Below are positions 1-7,997 of a DNA stretch of 39,343 nt, piece by piece. Position numbers and translations under genes: made by a program. Position 1 is the first letter of the stretch. Every line of letters begins with the position of its first letter. The stretch spans positions 1 through 39,343 of the forward strand of contig DAOUMU010000171.1 in the NCBI GenBank assembly GCA_034409055.1, in the 5' to 3' direction. This stretch comes from DAOUMU01 sp034409055 (lineage in GTDB: Bacteria > Chloroflexota > Anaerolineae > 4572-78 > J111). The notes beneath the pieces are model-generated. The model searched no databases. It was not told the origin of the DNA and worked only from the letters and a program-made list of their open reading frames with translations.

Positions 1-125
1 TCATCCCAAAACTTTCGGCGGCGTGAAGCGTAAAACGTGAAACGTGAGGGTTTATGGCGTAAAAACATCACGTTTCACGCTTCACGTTTCACGGAGTTGG
101 GACAATTATTTTTTCGGAACTGCCT
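1..125. repeat. Left copy of window-terminal inverted repeat
   Basis: Positions 1-125 are the reverse complement of 39199-39323 with one mismatch that I can see (near 65). The unit is made of CGTGAAA/CGTGAAG-type words facing TTTCACG/CTTCACG words, so it can itself fold back, followed by a unique-looking tail ending TTCGGAACTGCCT. It ends exactly where the stop codon (127-125) of the adjacent AAA ATPase gene begins. No transposase accompanies it, so a dispersed repeat at contig ends is more likely than a transposon end. Confidence 0.9.
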
Positions 126-2980
126 TAGCGCCGGGTGAACCAGCGCCGGATCAATTCTACCTGGAAACGGTAGCCCCCATCGACCGGTTCGATGAGCTCC
201 CGGCGGCAGAGCGAGTGCAGGGTTTGATCCAATTCCGTCGATGCCCCCGCATGCTCAGCCAATGTTTCCCGGCTGACGACCGCCCCTTCTCCCTGGGCGG
301 CCAGGAGGCGCAGCAGGACCAACCCGGCCGCATCGACCTGGTTGCGCTGGATGTCGGCAAAGAAGAAGCTGCCGCTGTCCAGGGCTTCCGGCACGGCTAC
401 TTCCACGTCGGTCAGGGTGGCCAGGCGACGCACGGCGGGGTCTTGCTCATTTTTGAAGGCCACAATCTCAGCGCAGAGAAGTTGCACCAGAAATGGGTGA
501 CCATGCGTCAGGGCCAATACCCGCTGGCTGGCCTCGAGTTCGTAGCGCAAGGTGAATTCCTTGACTGGTCGCTCGATCAGTTGGCGCGCTTCGGCTTCCT
601 GGAGGTAACTGATGTGGATGACCTGGGCGTTGATCAGATAGCTGGCCCAACGTTGGAATTGGTCCAAATGATGAGACCCGGCCAGCAGGACCTTGAAGCG
701 GGGGCGATGCTGGATCAGGTGGCGAAGCATACCCAGCACATCCTCCTCGTCAAAGCGACCTTTGGTAATGGCACTATCCAGCGTTTCGAACTCATCCAGA
801 GCCAGCAGGGCCGTATTTTGCTTGTGATTTTCCAGAATCTGCTCAACCTCGTCCAGCCATTCGTCAAAATGGGTAAAGGGATCGATAGCCAACACCTGCC
901 TGGACAGGGCAGGCAGGACCAGATCGCGTCGCTGGCTGGCCGATTTGACCATATCCCGGGCGATATTGTAGAGCAGTCCGGCATGATCTCTGGCTCGAGA
1001 CGCACCCTGTAAGTCGACAAAGAGGGGTACAATGGTGCTGGGCAGGAGTCGCCCCAGGTTGTTGAGCAGCGAGGTCTTGCCCATGCGTCGCTGGCCGTAG
1101 AGGAACAGGGGCGGGCGGCGCTGGTCTCGCAGTAGTTGCTCGATCCGGCTGCTGATATCGGTCCGTCCAATGAAGATTTCCTGCTGCTCGGTCAGGGGAA
1201 TACCGATGATGTAAGGGTTGTCAATCTCCTGACGAGCTTCGACCATAGCCGCCAACTCCCGGATGTGGTCGGCCACAATTTTGCGCCAGTGATTGGTGAT
1301 GGGACGAAACCGTTCCGTATAAGGCTCGCTGCTGCGGGTCAACTCCCGCAGCAGGCCGTCCAGGCGCTCCTCGACCGCACTGAGAGCCAGGCGTTGGTTG
1401 TAGGCACTCTCCTGTCGCAGGGCGGATTCGACGTCCTGGCTGAGACGACTGAAGCTGCGCAACAGGGCGCTGGCCGGTCCAGCCAACTCGCCTGCGGCCA
1501 GGCTGTGGTGAACCTGGCTGATGGCCGTCACTCCAGTACAGGCTTCCAGGCTGCGGGCGTCCAGTTCGATCTGCACGGCCTGGGCGGCCCAGCGTTGGGG
1601 GTTGGCCGTCAAGTAGTCGAGAGCGGCCTGCCCCTCGGCCGGGTGGCGGGCCAACACCAGCAACAGGTGATCAGCCAGGCCAATGAAAGGCAGGCGTTGG
1701 TACTCGTCCCAGAAAGCCGCATGCCGACGGAGGGCGGTTGGAGGCTGGTCAGCGGCCCGTTTATCGGCTCCGTAGAGCAGTAGATTCCAGGCCGTAACCA
1801 GGGGGTAAAGCAGAATGGGACGCCACCAGGCCAGGGTGAGCCCCATGATAATACAAACCACGCCAATCGGTAAAACGGGCCAGCGAGGGTAGTCGCCAAT
1901 GACACTCAAAAAGAAAACGCCCCCACTGCCCAGGGCCCCGGCCACGGCCCCGGCCCAGGGACCGGCGATACGCTCGGCCAGAACATAAGGCAGGGCAAAC
2001 AGGGCTGTGAGCAGAGCCGCATTGACCATAATAACCACCTCGGGGGCCCCATTAATGGCCAGGATGCGGGCCAGGCCAAGCACCAGGCCAAAAGTTACCC
2101 CAAAAGCCAGGCCTCGTTGGCGGGGGGCTCGTCGTCCCACGGCCACCCCAACAGCGATACCACCGGCTGCGCCAAAGGCGATGCCCCGGGCCAGGTTGAT
2201 TGTTCCCCCACCGGCGGCATCAAAAACCATGGCCCGGGCTGTACTAAAGGCCACGCTACTGGCCAGGCTGATGGCCAGGCTGCTGGCCACAACCGTGCCC
2301 ACGATACCAATCAGAATGCCGATGACAATACCGCTCATTTGCCGGGTGACCGAATAGGCCGGTCTGTGACCGGCGCGACTGCCCGGGACCACGCTGGCCG
2401 CCCCAAAGGCGGCGCTACCGGCCACGCCCAGGGCCAGCCCAACAGCGATGACCAGGGCGGCGATGCGCTCGACGCCGCCCGGCAAAGTGCTGGCCAGGCT
2501 AAAGGCCAGGCTGCCGGTCACTCCGCTGACAATGCCCAGGGCCACGTTGATCATTAGCCCGCCGGCCACGCCCAGGGCCACGCTGGTGGCTACGCCAAAA
2601 ACAACTCCATCCACTGCACTCCGAGAGGTATCAAAAATTCGGCTGGCTTCGGCCACCCCTGACAGCCACAAGACCAGCCCCACCAGAAGCGGCCAGACCA
2701 CGTAGCCGTGAATCAGGAGTTGTCGCAAAGCCGGGTTACGCCATTGCTCCCGGCTCAGTTCGGCCAAATAGAAATCTGAGGGGAGACGGGGATCGATACG
2801 GGCAATGTGGTTTCGCCAGGCCGAAGGATGCACCAGCAGCCAGAAGAGAAGTTGTAGGCTACCCAGAAGTAGATTAGGGTGGAGAGCGGGGGCGTTGGTG
2901 TAGGCGTTTTGGAGTTCGGGGGTTGGAGTTCGGGGGTTAGAGTTCGGGGGGTGGGGTTCGGATTTGGAGGTCATCTGCAT
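125..2980 (-). CDS. Membrane-anchored AAA/STAND-like ATPase with Gly/Ala-rich membrane domain
   Basis: Predicted 951 residues. The chosen ATG at 2980 has an AGAGGAAC ribosome site; an in-frame start at 3052 lacks one. Residues 1-30 are Pro/Asn/Thr-rich and come from a 14-bp tandem repeat. Residues 90-405 hold many hydrophobic segments rich in GVA, GIA and FGAAGG small-residue motifs, suggesting a tightly packed helix bundle. Residues 600-951 are an ATPase: Walker A GQRRMGKTS (629-637), Walker B LLALDE (725-730), then a likely winged-helix C-terminus. The ATPase resembles the archaeal-type/Orc1-Cdc6-like AAA class common in Chloroflexota signalling proteins. A conformational-switch or regulatory ATPase at the membrane is inferred; the substrate or partner is unknown. 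The stop abuts the terminal repeat. Confidence 0.85.
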   Translation of the reverse strand: MQMTSKSEPHPPNSNPRTPTPELQNAYTNAPALHPNLLLGSLQLLFWLLVHPSAWRNHIARIDPRLPSDFYLAELSREQWRNPALRQLLIHGYVVWPLLVGLVLWLSGVAEASRIFDTSRSAVDGVVFGVATSVALGVAGGLMINVALGIVSGVTGSLAFSLASTLPGGVERIAALVIAVGLALGVAGSAAFGAASVVPGSRAGHRPAYSVTRQMSGIVIGILIGIVGTVVASSLAISLASSVAFSTARAMVFDAAGGGTINLARGIAFGAAGGIAVGVAVGRRAPRQRGLAFGVTFGLVLGLARILAINGAPEVVIMVNAALLTALFALPYVLAERIAGPWAGAVAGALGSGGVFFLSVIGDYPRWPVLPIGVVCIIMGLTLAWWRPILLYPLVTAWNLLLYGADKRAADQPPTALRRHAAFWDEYQRLPFIGLADHLLLVLARHPAEGQAALDYLTANPQRWAAQAVQIELDARSLEACTGVTAISQVHHSLAAGELAGPASALLRSFSRLSQDVESALRQESAYNQRLALSAVEERLDGLLRELTRSSEPYTERFRPITNHWRKIVADHIRELAAMVEARQEIDNPYIIGIPLTEQQEIFIGRTDISSRIEQLLRDQRRPPLFLYGQRRMGKTSLLNNLGRLLPSTIVPLFVDLQGASRARDHAGLLYNIARDMVKSASQRRDLVLPALSRQVLAIDPFTHFDEWLDEVEQILENHKQNTALLALDEFETLDSAITKGRFDEEDVLGMLRHLIQHRPRFKVLLAGSHHLDQFQRWASYLINAQVIHISYLQEAEARQLIERPVKEFTLRYELEASQRVLALTHGHPFLVQLLCAEIVAFKNEQDPAVRRLATLTDVEVAVPEALDSGSFFFADIQRNQVDAAGLVLLRLLAAQGEGAVVSRETLAEHAGASTELDQTLHSLCRRELIEPVDGGYRFQVELIRRWFTRR
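2911..2961. repeat. 14-bp tandem repeat inside start of AAA ATPase gene
   Basis: About 3.5 copies of GGAGTTCGGGGGTT on the plus strand. On the coding strand it reads as AACCCCCGAACTCC-type units and encodes the Pro/Asn/Thr-rich N-terminus. Because 14 is not a multiple of 3, each unit changes frame, yet no stop arises in the frame used. Confidence 0.75.
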
Positions 2981-3042
2981 GCTGTTCCTCTGAATAGTTT
3001 GGTTAAAAAATGATAAAAAATATTCGTGAAAGGAGCGAATTT

Positions 3043-3102
3043 TGTAGGACAAGTTGTTAACTTGTCAACGATGCTGCGGGCAAGTTAGCAACTGGCCCTA
3101 CA
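3043..3102. repeat. Nested fold-back repeat between the two ATPase genes
   Basis: Arms 3043-3066 and 3079-3102 are imperfect inverted copies (TGTAGGACAAGTTG versus TGTAGGGCCAGTTG). The left arm contains its own hairpin ACAAGTT-GTT-AACTTGT. It lies between the stop of the upstream ATPase (3106) and the start of the membrane ATPase (2980), so it could attenuate or terminate the transcript, or be a dispersed fold-back element. There is no T-run. Confidence 0.6.
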
Positions 3103-3105
3103 TCA

Positions 3106-4332
3106 CTACATAGCTTGATGGTCGGATTCTAACAGGCGTCGAAACGGCCCAATCTGCTGGAGACCATCTTCGCGCCAGGTGGTATCGGTTTCGCCGTCTT
3201 CTAAAGTGATCAGACGTTCGCGGCTAAGAATTTGCAACAGGATGGGCCAGTGTCCGCTTTGGTCCAGAATCCACTCAACATCAGCAGGGGGGAAAGGAAT
3301 AGGGGAACTGGCGATGAGTTCACGTGCTTCTGCTTCTCGTAGTGGCCCCAGGATGGCCGTGTAACCAAAGATGTTGAAAAATGGCGAGCCCAGGTTGCTG
3401 TGCTGGGCCAGTTGGTCGGGTGGCTCCTGGGCAGCCAGAATAAAAGCCAGATTGCCCCCTACCTGATGGGTGGCCAGGGCGCGCAGCCCTTCCCAAAAGG
3501 AGTCATCCAATTCTGGATAGCGTTGCAGAGCCACGCCAATCTCATCTAACAGGATAATCGTCGGGCTGTGCAACCCCTGGCTGGTCACATCCAGGAAACG
3601 ATCCAGGTTACAAGGCTCAGGGATGGGCAGGTTTAGACGGGTCAGTAGATAACGCAGCAATCGCTCCTGGCTGCCCAGGCGAGAGTCCTGGAAATCGACC
3701 AGAATCCAGTGGTACTGCTCCGGCGTCGGCAGCCAATCACGGCGCTGGTTGGGACGCAATTGGGGGACTGGCGTGACGGTAATCTGCTTGAGGTAGTGTA
3801 ACAGAGAGGTCTTACCACTGCGCCGGGGACCGATAATGGCCGCGTTTTGTAAAGGACGGCGCTTCAATAAGTTAAAAATGCGTTTAAGTTCCCGCTTACG
3901 ACCGAAAAAGTAGTAGGGATGGGTAATGGGTGGGCCGGCGATAAAAGCAGGATGCTCCTCCAGGGGCGAACTGTTGTCGTACATGATCTCATCGGGGGCG
4001 GAGGGAGCAGAGACAGGGGACGAATCCGGCAAAATTTCAGCGGCCAGGTTGGCCGGATCGGGATGATCCGCGCAAGAGAGGAACTGCTTAAGTTCGGTCT
4101 GACCGGTTAAGCCCCCCCGTTTCACCAACTCGCGAGCCAAATTTTCCACTTCGATCACCTTGGATGGTACGTATCCCTTGCGCCAATACTCAATCGATGA
4201 CCCACCGGTCTCTCGACCCAGGGCATAGCCCAGTTCATCCTGGACGATCTGTATTTTGAGGTTGTCACGTAAGGCTATGCGGCGTACGGCCTGCGTCAGT
4301 AACTGGGCAAATCTTTCTGGCGACTTGGACAT
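3106..4332 (-). CDS. AAA ATPase with putative DNA-binding N-terminal domain
   Basis: Predicted 408 residues from ATG 4332, preceded by AGGTGG; a longer in-frame start at 4389 has no ribosome site. Residues 1-75 (around DELGYALGRETGG and SIEYWRKGYVP) look like the helical N-terminal domain found in front of ATPase/NACHT proteins in Chloroflexota, plausibly a helix-turn-helix. After a linker come Walker A GPRRSGKTS (168-176), Walker B TIILLDE (258-264) and a sensor-1-like FILAAQEP. The C-terminal part resembles AAA ATPases of the Orc1/Cdc6-like group. It is followed 125 bp downstream by another ATPase of similar type; a functional pair is possible but unproven. Its upstream region has several CTCCGA/TCGGAG half-sites, consistent with autoregulation. 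Confidence 0.85.
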   Translation of the reverse strand: MSKSPERFAQLLTQAVRRIALRDNLKIQIVQDELGYALGRETGGSSIEYWRKGYVPSKVIEVENLARELVKRGGLTGQTELKQFLSCADHPDPANLAAEILPDSSPVSAPSAPDEIMYDNSSPLEEHPAFIAGPPITHPYYFFGRKRELKRIFNLLKRRPLQNAAIIGPRRSGKTSLLHYLKQITVTPVPQLRPNQRRDWLPTPEQYHWILVDFQDSRLGSQERLLRYLLTRLNLPIPEPCNLDRFLDVTSQGLHSPTIILLDEIGVALQRYPELDDSFWEGLRALATHQVGGNLAFILAAQEPPDQLAQHSNLGSPFFNIFGYTAILGPLREAEARELIASSPIPFPPADVEWILDQSGHWPILLQILSRERLITLEDGETDTTWREDGLQQIGPFRRLLESDHQAM

Positions 4333-4347
4333 TATACCACCTATCCC

Positions 4348-4399
4348 CTCCGAATTGTCGGAGTGAAATTCGGAGAGATTACTCCCCACTCCGAGGAGT
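4348..4399. promoter_or_regulatory. Cluster of CTCCGA/TCGGAG half-sites (candidate operator)
   Basis: 4348-4363 is the dyad CTCCGA-ATTG-TCGGAG. 4369-4374 carries TTCGGA. 4388-4399 is the perfect dyad ACTCC-GA-GGAGT. All lie within 70 bp upstream of the ATG at 4332, between it and AT-rich promoter-like DNA. The spacing suits binding by a dimeric regulator, possibly the ATPase's own N-terminal domain; this is inference. Confidence 0.45.
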
Positions 4400-4502
4400 T
4401 AATATGGCGTAAATTATTAGCATCACATCTTTATTTTACCAGAATTTATGATTGGTGATAAGTGTACCGATCGTTTAGATAGGTTGTAAAGGAGGATATA
4501 CG

Positions 4503-4901
4503 ATGCGCCATTCTACAACATCCCGGCCAAATGAAATTAAAAAGTTGCAGTTGGAAGAGATGGTGTTATTTGCCATTAACCATATCCCCCAGGTTGACTC
4601 GACCACCCTGGAGCAATTTTTAGAGCTGGTCAATGCCGGGGGGACCTTCGGCACCATCAGCCACGAGCAGGTTTTGAAAAAAATGCACCAGGTGTTGAAG
4701 TACATCCCCGGGGCCTGTGTTCGGTCCATGCTCATCTTGACGGATCTGTTGGAGATCGAGCCGTCCGACCGGTTAACGCTCAATGCTCCTCAGACCGGGT
4801 GGGTTCACCCAAACTCAAGTGACACCAAGCCAATGCCCTTTTTCATCGACTCCTCAGCGTCGGTGTTAGTGGAAAACGATGGGGCTCATTGTGCCGGGTA
4901 A
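4503..4901 (+). CDS. Small protein of unknown function
   Basis: 132 residues. The ATG at 4503 follows a near-perfect ribosome site (AAAGGAGG, 8 nt upstream), which is the main support for reality. The N-terminal half (residues 12-90) is predicted helical and mixed charged/hydrophobic, with no membrane segment. The C-terminal 35 residues look disordered (GWVHPNSSDTKPMP). I recognise no family. It is transcribed divergently from the ATPase at 3106-4332 and convergently with the YfhO gene, whose stop lies 4 bp away. A minus-strand open frame over 4475-4783 is its shadow. Confidence 0.75.
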   Translation: MRHSTTSRPNEIKKLQLEEMVLFAINHIPQVDSTTLEQFLELVNAGGTFGTISHEQVLKKMHQVLKYIPGACVRSMLILTDLLEIEPSDRLTLNAPQTGWVHPNSSDTKPMPFFIDSSASVLVENDGAHCAG

Positions 4902-4905
4902 GCAA

Positions 4906-7900
4906 TCAACGTTTCCCGGTAATCACCAGCCCCCCCACTAATATCAGCAAAGCGACTCCTGTGACCAAAGTCCCAATTTGCAGGGATTGGGACTTAAAGG
5001 TAAAAACAACGGTGTGCTCGCCTGCTGGCATGGTCACTGCCCGAAACATCATATTGACTTGAAAAATTTCGGTGGGCTGGCCATCCACGGTGGCCTGCCA
5101 GCCGGGGTAATCGGTATCGGTCAGCACCAACCAGCCGGGCCAGTCAAGCCTGGTGGCAATTTCGACTCGCTCCGGCTCGTAGCTGATGATCATGACCCTC
5201 TCCTGGGGCGAGGCTTGCCCCAGCGTGATGGTCCCTGGTTGCTCATCAGTACGCGACAAACGGACCAACCTTTCAGCCGGGTTAAACGTTGGCTCTTGCA
5301 TAGTGGTAATCAGGGCCGCCTCATTAGACACCAGGTCGGTTTGGTGAACAACGAAGGCCCGGGGCAAAACGGCTAGATTCTCATAGATTTTTACATCACC
5401 AGAGTGAACCTGCCGGTAGTGCCCCTCTGTAGACAGGATGACCGAACGGCTGGTCGTGGTCGGCTGGTTGATCAGACTCAGGCCGCGTAAGACGAATTGA
5501 CCTTCAGGCAGGCTGGCGGTCAATGAGAGGCTGGCGATGGGTTGGCGGTTCGGCAAAGGATAGACGGCGATGTAATCGACGCCCTGCGCTTCGTAGGGCC
5601 AGGCCACGCCGATGGTGGCCTGCCGATGGGCGGCCTCGGGGGGATAGCTGCCTTCGGCCGTGTCTTGGCCGGCCTTGATGATAAATGTCTCGCTGGCCTT
5701 GTTGGCAAAAGTGACTATCATCTTGGCCACGGGGGCGCCGGTTGGCAAATCGGTTGCCCCCGCCAGGTGAGAGACCAGGCCAATGGCTGTGGCGGGGAAA
5801 GCAGGGATGTCGATGGTGGTGATGGTTTCTCCCGGAGCGAGGTGGGCCGGGAATTGCAGGTCATAAAAAATATCGTCAATCCACACGTCAAACATCTTGT
5901 CGGTAATAATCCAGCGGGTGTTCAGCAGTGAGAGCAGACGCCCTGGGGGGACGAAACGAAGATTTTCGCGTAGTCGTCCATCTATAGACAGGTTATCAGG
6001 CGGCAGAAAGAGCTTCTGCCAGGTGACAAATTGGGCCAGCGGTAAAATCCCGCCATCATAGCCATCCACACTGTGCAAGCCATAAAGCATGGGCAGGTTG
6101 AAAAAGAGGACCTCTTTCTCTTTGGTGGCCACAATCAAATTATATAGGGCCTTGTCCGAGAGATTGTGGCCGTAGATCTGCTCTAACTCCCGTAAGTCGC
6201 CGGGATCGTAGGTAATGCCGGACAGGCTCAGAAAGCGCCCTGGTGGTGGTCCGGCCGGATTATTGGTCGGCGGGTCGGCGGCCAGCAAAAAGGCGATGGC
6301 GTTGCGCATGGTGTGATAGGCCTGGGGAGCCGTGGGGTGGTTGTAGTTGAGGGTTTGGGCGGCCCAGAGGAGTTCGCCGACCAAGAGGATGAGCAGGGCC
6401 ACAGGAGGAGCGTAGCGCGTAAAGCGTGGAGCGTGTTGCGTCCCTGCGGCTTCGCTCAGGACAGGATTGCGTGTTGCGTAGAAGATTAGGCCTATTGTGG
6501 CTACGGTCAAGGCGAGCCAGGTGATGAGGGTGGTGACCGGCGGCATTTTCCACAAGATCAGGCCCAGCAGAAAGATAAGGGGCAGGCCGATGAAGAGAGC
6601 CAGCCGCCACCAATGAGTACGCAGCCAACGCCAGGTCGAGGTCAATTGGTCGGGCAAGGTTGAAGGGGCGAGCCAGGCCTCGAAGCCAAAGCCGGCCAGT
6701 ACGGCTGCGCCAAAGGCATATAGCAGCAACCAGCGGGCCGGGACGCGGAACAGGTCGAAGCCGGGCACCAGGTAATAAAGGGCCAGATAGAGCGGGCCAC
6801 TGTACCAGCCGAAACTCAACACCAGGCCACTACCGGCCACAAACACAAAACGGCGCGCCTGAGGTCGCCAGATTGCGCCGATGCCGCCCAGCAGGACCAG
6901 AATCAAGCCACTTATCCCCACGTAGGCCACCCATTCTCCAAAGGCTTCCCCCAAGACCTGGGATAAGTCCAGGCCGAGTGGTGGTAACAGGGCATAGTGC
7001 AGCCGGGTGGGGGGCAGGCTAAAGGAAACCACTTCGCGAAAGGTCAACCCGCCACTCCGAATGGATTGACCGGCCAACTCGGCGGTGGGGATAAGCTGGA
7101 CTGCGGCCAGGGTTACGGCCAGGGCGGAGACGGCCGCTAAGGGCCACAGGTGAGTAATGAGACGATGAAGCCTGTGGCGTGAAACGTGAAGCGTGTTGCG
7201 TGTTGCGTGTTGCGTGTTGCGTATTGCGTATTGCGTCCCTTCGGCTTCGCTCAGGACAGGATTGCGTGTTGCGTGTTGCGTGTTGCTGCTTGCTGAGGGG
7301 GGGGCGCTGAGGCCTTGCCAGAGTCCATACAGAACCAGACCGAATAGGGAGATAAAAACGGTTTGGGCGTGACCGGCCAGTAGGGTCAGGGCCACCACCA
7401 GGGCCAATAATAATAACCAGAACCAACGGCCTCGTGGTCGTGGCTGCGCCAGAACCAGATCGTAGAGGAGAAACAGGAGGGGTAGCCAGACCGCCGCATT
7501 CAACTGGTTGATGTGCTCAACTTGCGCGCCCAGATAGCCACCAAAGGCAAACAGAATGGCGGCCACCATTGAGCCGGTCCAGCTTAATCGCAGCGATTGC
7601 CGGCTGAAGACCAGCATCAATATCCCGGCCAGGGCGATGTGGAGACCGATCGACCAAGCCACCTGTTTGGGGGCATCGAGCCAGATCAAGAGCCAGTTCA
7701 ACGGGTAGAACAGGCCCACCTGGCTATTGGCTAACAGGGGCGCGCCCATAAACAGATGCGGATTCCACAACGGCAGCCGTCCCTGCCGCAGGGCCTCGGC
7801 AGTATATGCCTTGTAGGGGTAAAAATAAAGAAAGGTATCCACCCCGACCAGAATCAGGTTGGTTAGCAGAATTTTCCAGAAGAAAAGCAAAGTCAGGGCA

Positions 7901-7947
7901 ATGAAGATGAGTAAGACCAGTAATTTGGTTAATTTAGGTTGTCTCAT
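4906..7947 (-). CDS. YfhO-family multi-pass membrane protein (putative glycosyltransferase)
   Basis: About 1013 residues from ATG 7947; a TTG at 7962 is an alternative and neither has a strong ribosome site. After an N-terminal helix comes a soluble loop with GVDTFLYFYPYKAY and RLPLWNPHLFMGAPL, the signature region of YfhO and related GT-C-like membrane proteins. About a dozen further hydrophobic segments reach residue ~560. A large extracytoplasmic region follows (DTDYPGWQATVDG near the C-terminus is typical) and then a final helix. YfhO proteins are linked to polyprenyl-phosphate-sugar-dependent glycosylation of wall polymers. Two loops carry inserted repeat-coded peptides (7178-7287 and 6418-6482). 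It is the last gene of the operon started at 12175-12203. Confidence 0.87.
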   Translation of the reverse strand: MRQPKLTKLLVLLIFIALTLLFFWKILLTNLILVGVDTFLYFYPYKAYTAEALRQGRLPLWNPHLFMGAPLLANSQVGLFYPLNWLLIWLDAPKQVAWSIGLHIALAGILMLVFSRQSLRLSWTGSMVAAILFAFGGYLGAQVEHINQLNAAVWLPLLFLLYDLVLAQPRPRGRWFWLLLLALVVALTLLAGHAQTVFISLFGLVLYGLWQGLSAPPSASSNTQHATRNPVLSEAEGTQYAIRNTQHATRNTLHVSRHRLHRLITHLWPLAAVSALAVTLAAVQLIPTAELAGQSIRSGGLTFREVVSFSLPPTRLHYALLPPLGLDLSQVLGEAFGEWVAYVGISGLILVLLGGIGAIWRPQARRFVFVAGSGLVLSFGWYSGPLYLALYYLVPGFDLFRVPARWLLLYAFGAAVLAGFGFEAWLAPSTLPDQLTSTWRWLRTHWWRLALFIGLPLIFLLGLILWKMPPVTTLITWLALTVATIGLIFYATRNPVLSEAAGTQHAPRFTRYAPPVALLILLVGELLWAAQTLNYNHPTAPQAYHTMRNAIAFLLAADPPTNNPAGPPPGRFLSLSGITYDPGDLRELEQIYGHNLSDKALYNLIVATKEKEVLFFNLPMLYGLHSVDGYDGGILPLAQFVTWQKLFLPPDNLSIDGRLRENLRFVPPGRLLSLLNTRWIITDKMFDVWIDDIFYDLQFPAHLAPGETITTIDIPAFPATAIGLVSHLAGATDLPTGAPVAKMIVTFANKASETFIIKAGQDTAEGSYPPEAAHRQATIGVAWPYEAQGVDYIAVYPLPNRQPIASLSLTASLPEGQFVLRGLSLINQPTTTSRSVILSTEGHYRQVHSGDVKIYENLAVLPRAFVVHQTDLVSNEAALITTMQEPTFNPAERLVRLSRTDEQPGTITLGQASPQERVMIISYEPERVEIATRLDWPGWLVLTDTDYPGWQATVDGQPTEIFQVNMMFRAVTMPAGEHTVVFTFKSQSLQIGTLVTGVALLILVGGLVITGKR
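6418..6482. repeat. Composite repeat inside YfhO gene, copy 2
   Basis: TTGCGTG-type heptamers flank a 24-bp core (6442-6465) containing CTTCGCTCAGGACAGG. In the protein it reads YATRNPVLSEAAGTQHA in a loop between two membrane helices. It has the same architecture as 7178-7287. Confidence 0.8.
7178..7287. repeat. Composite repeat inside YfhO gene, copy 1
   Basis: On the plus strand: one CGTGAAA/CGTGAAG stretch, a run of TTGCGTG/TTGCGTA heptamers, the CTTCGCTCAGGACAGG core (7237-7260), then more heptamers. On the coding strand it gives a loop peptide with repeats of NTQHATR around PVLSEAEG. Reading frame is kept. Confidence 0.85.
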
Positions 7948-7997
7948 ATCAACACGTGACAAACGGTTACTTCGTTTCTGGGAAAGTTAATTAATTC

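Noticed and set aside
44..2705. Several long plus-strand open frames
   Set aside because: Shadows of the GC-rich AAA ATPase gene on the minus strand; no ribosome sites and low-complexity translations.
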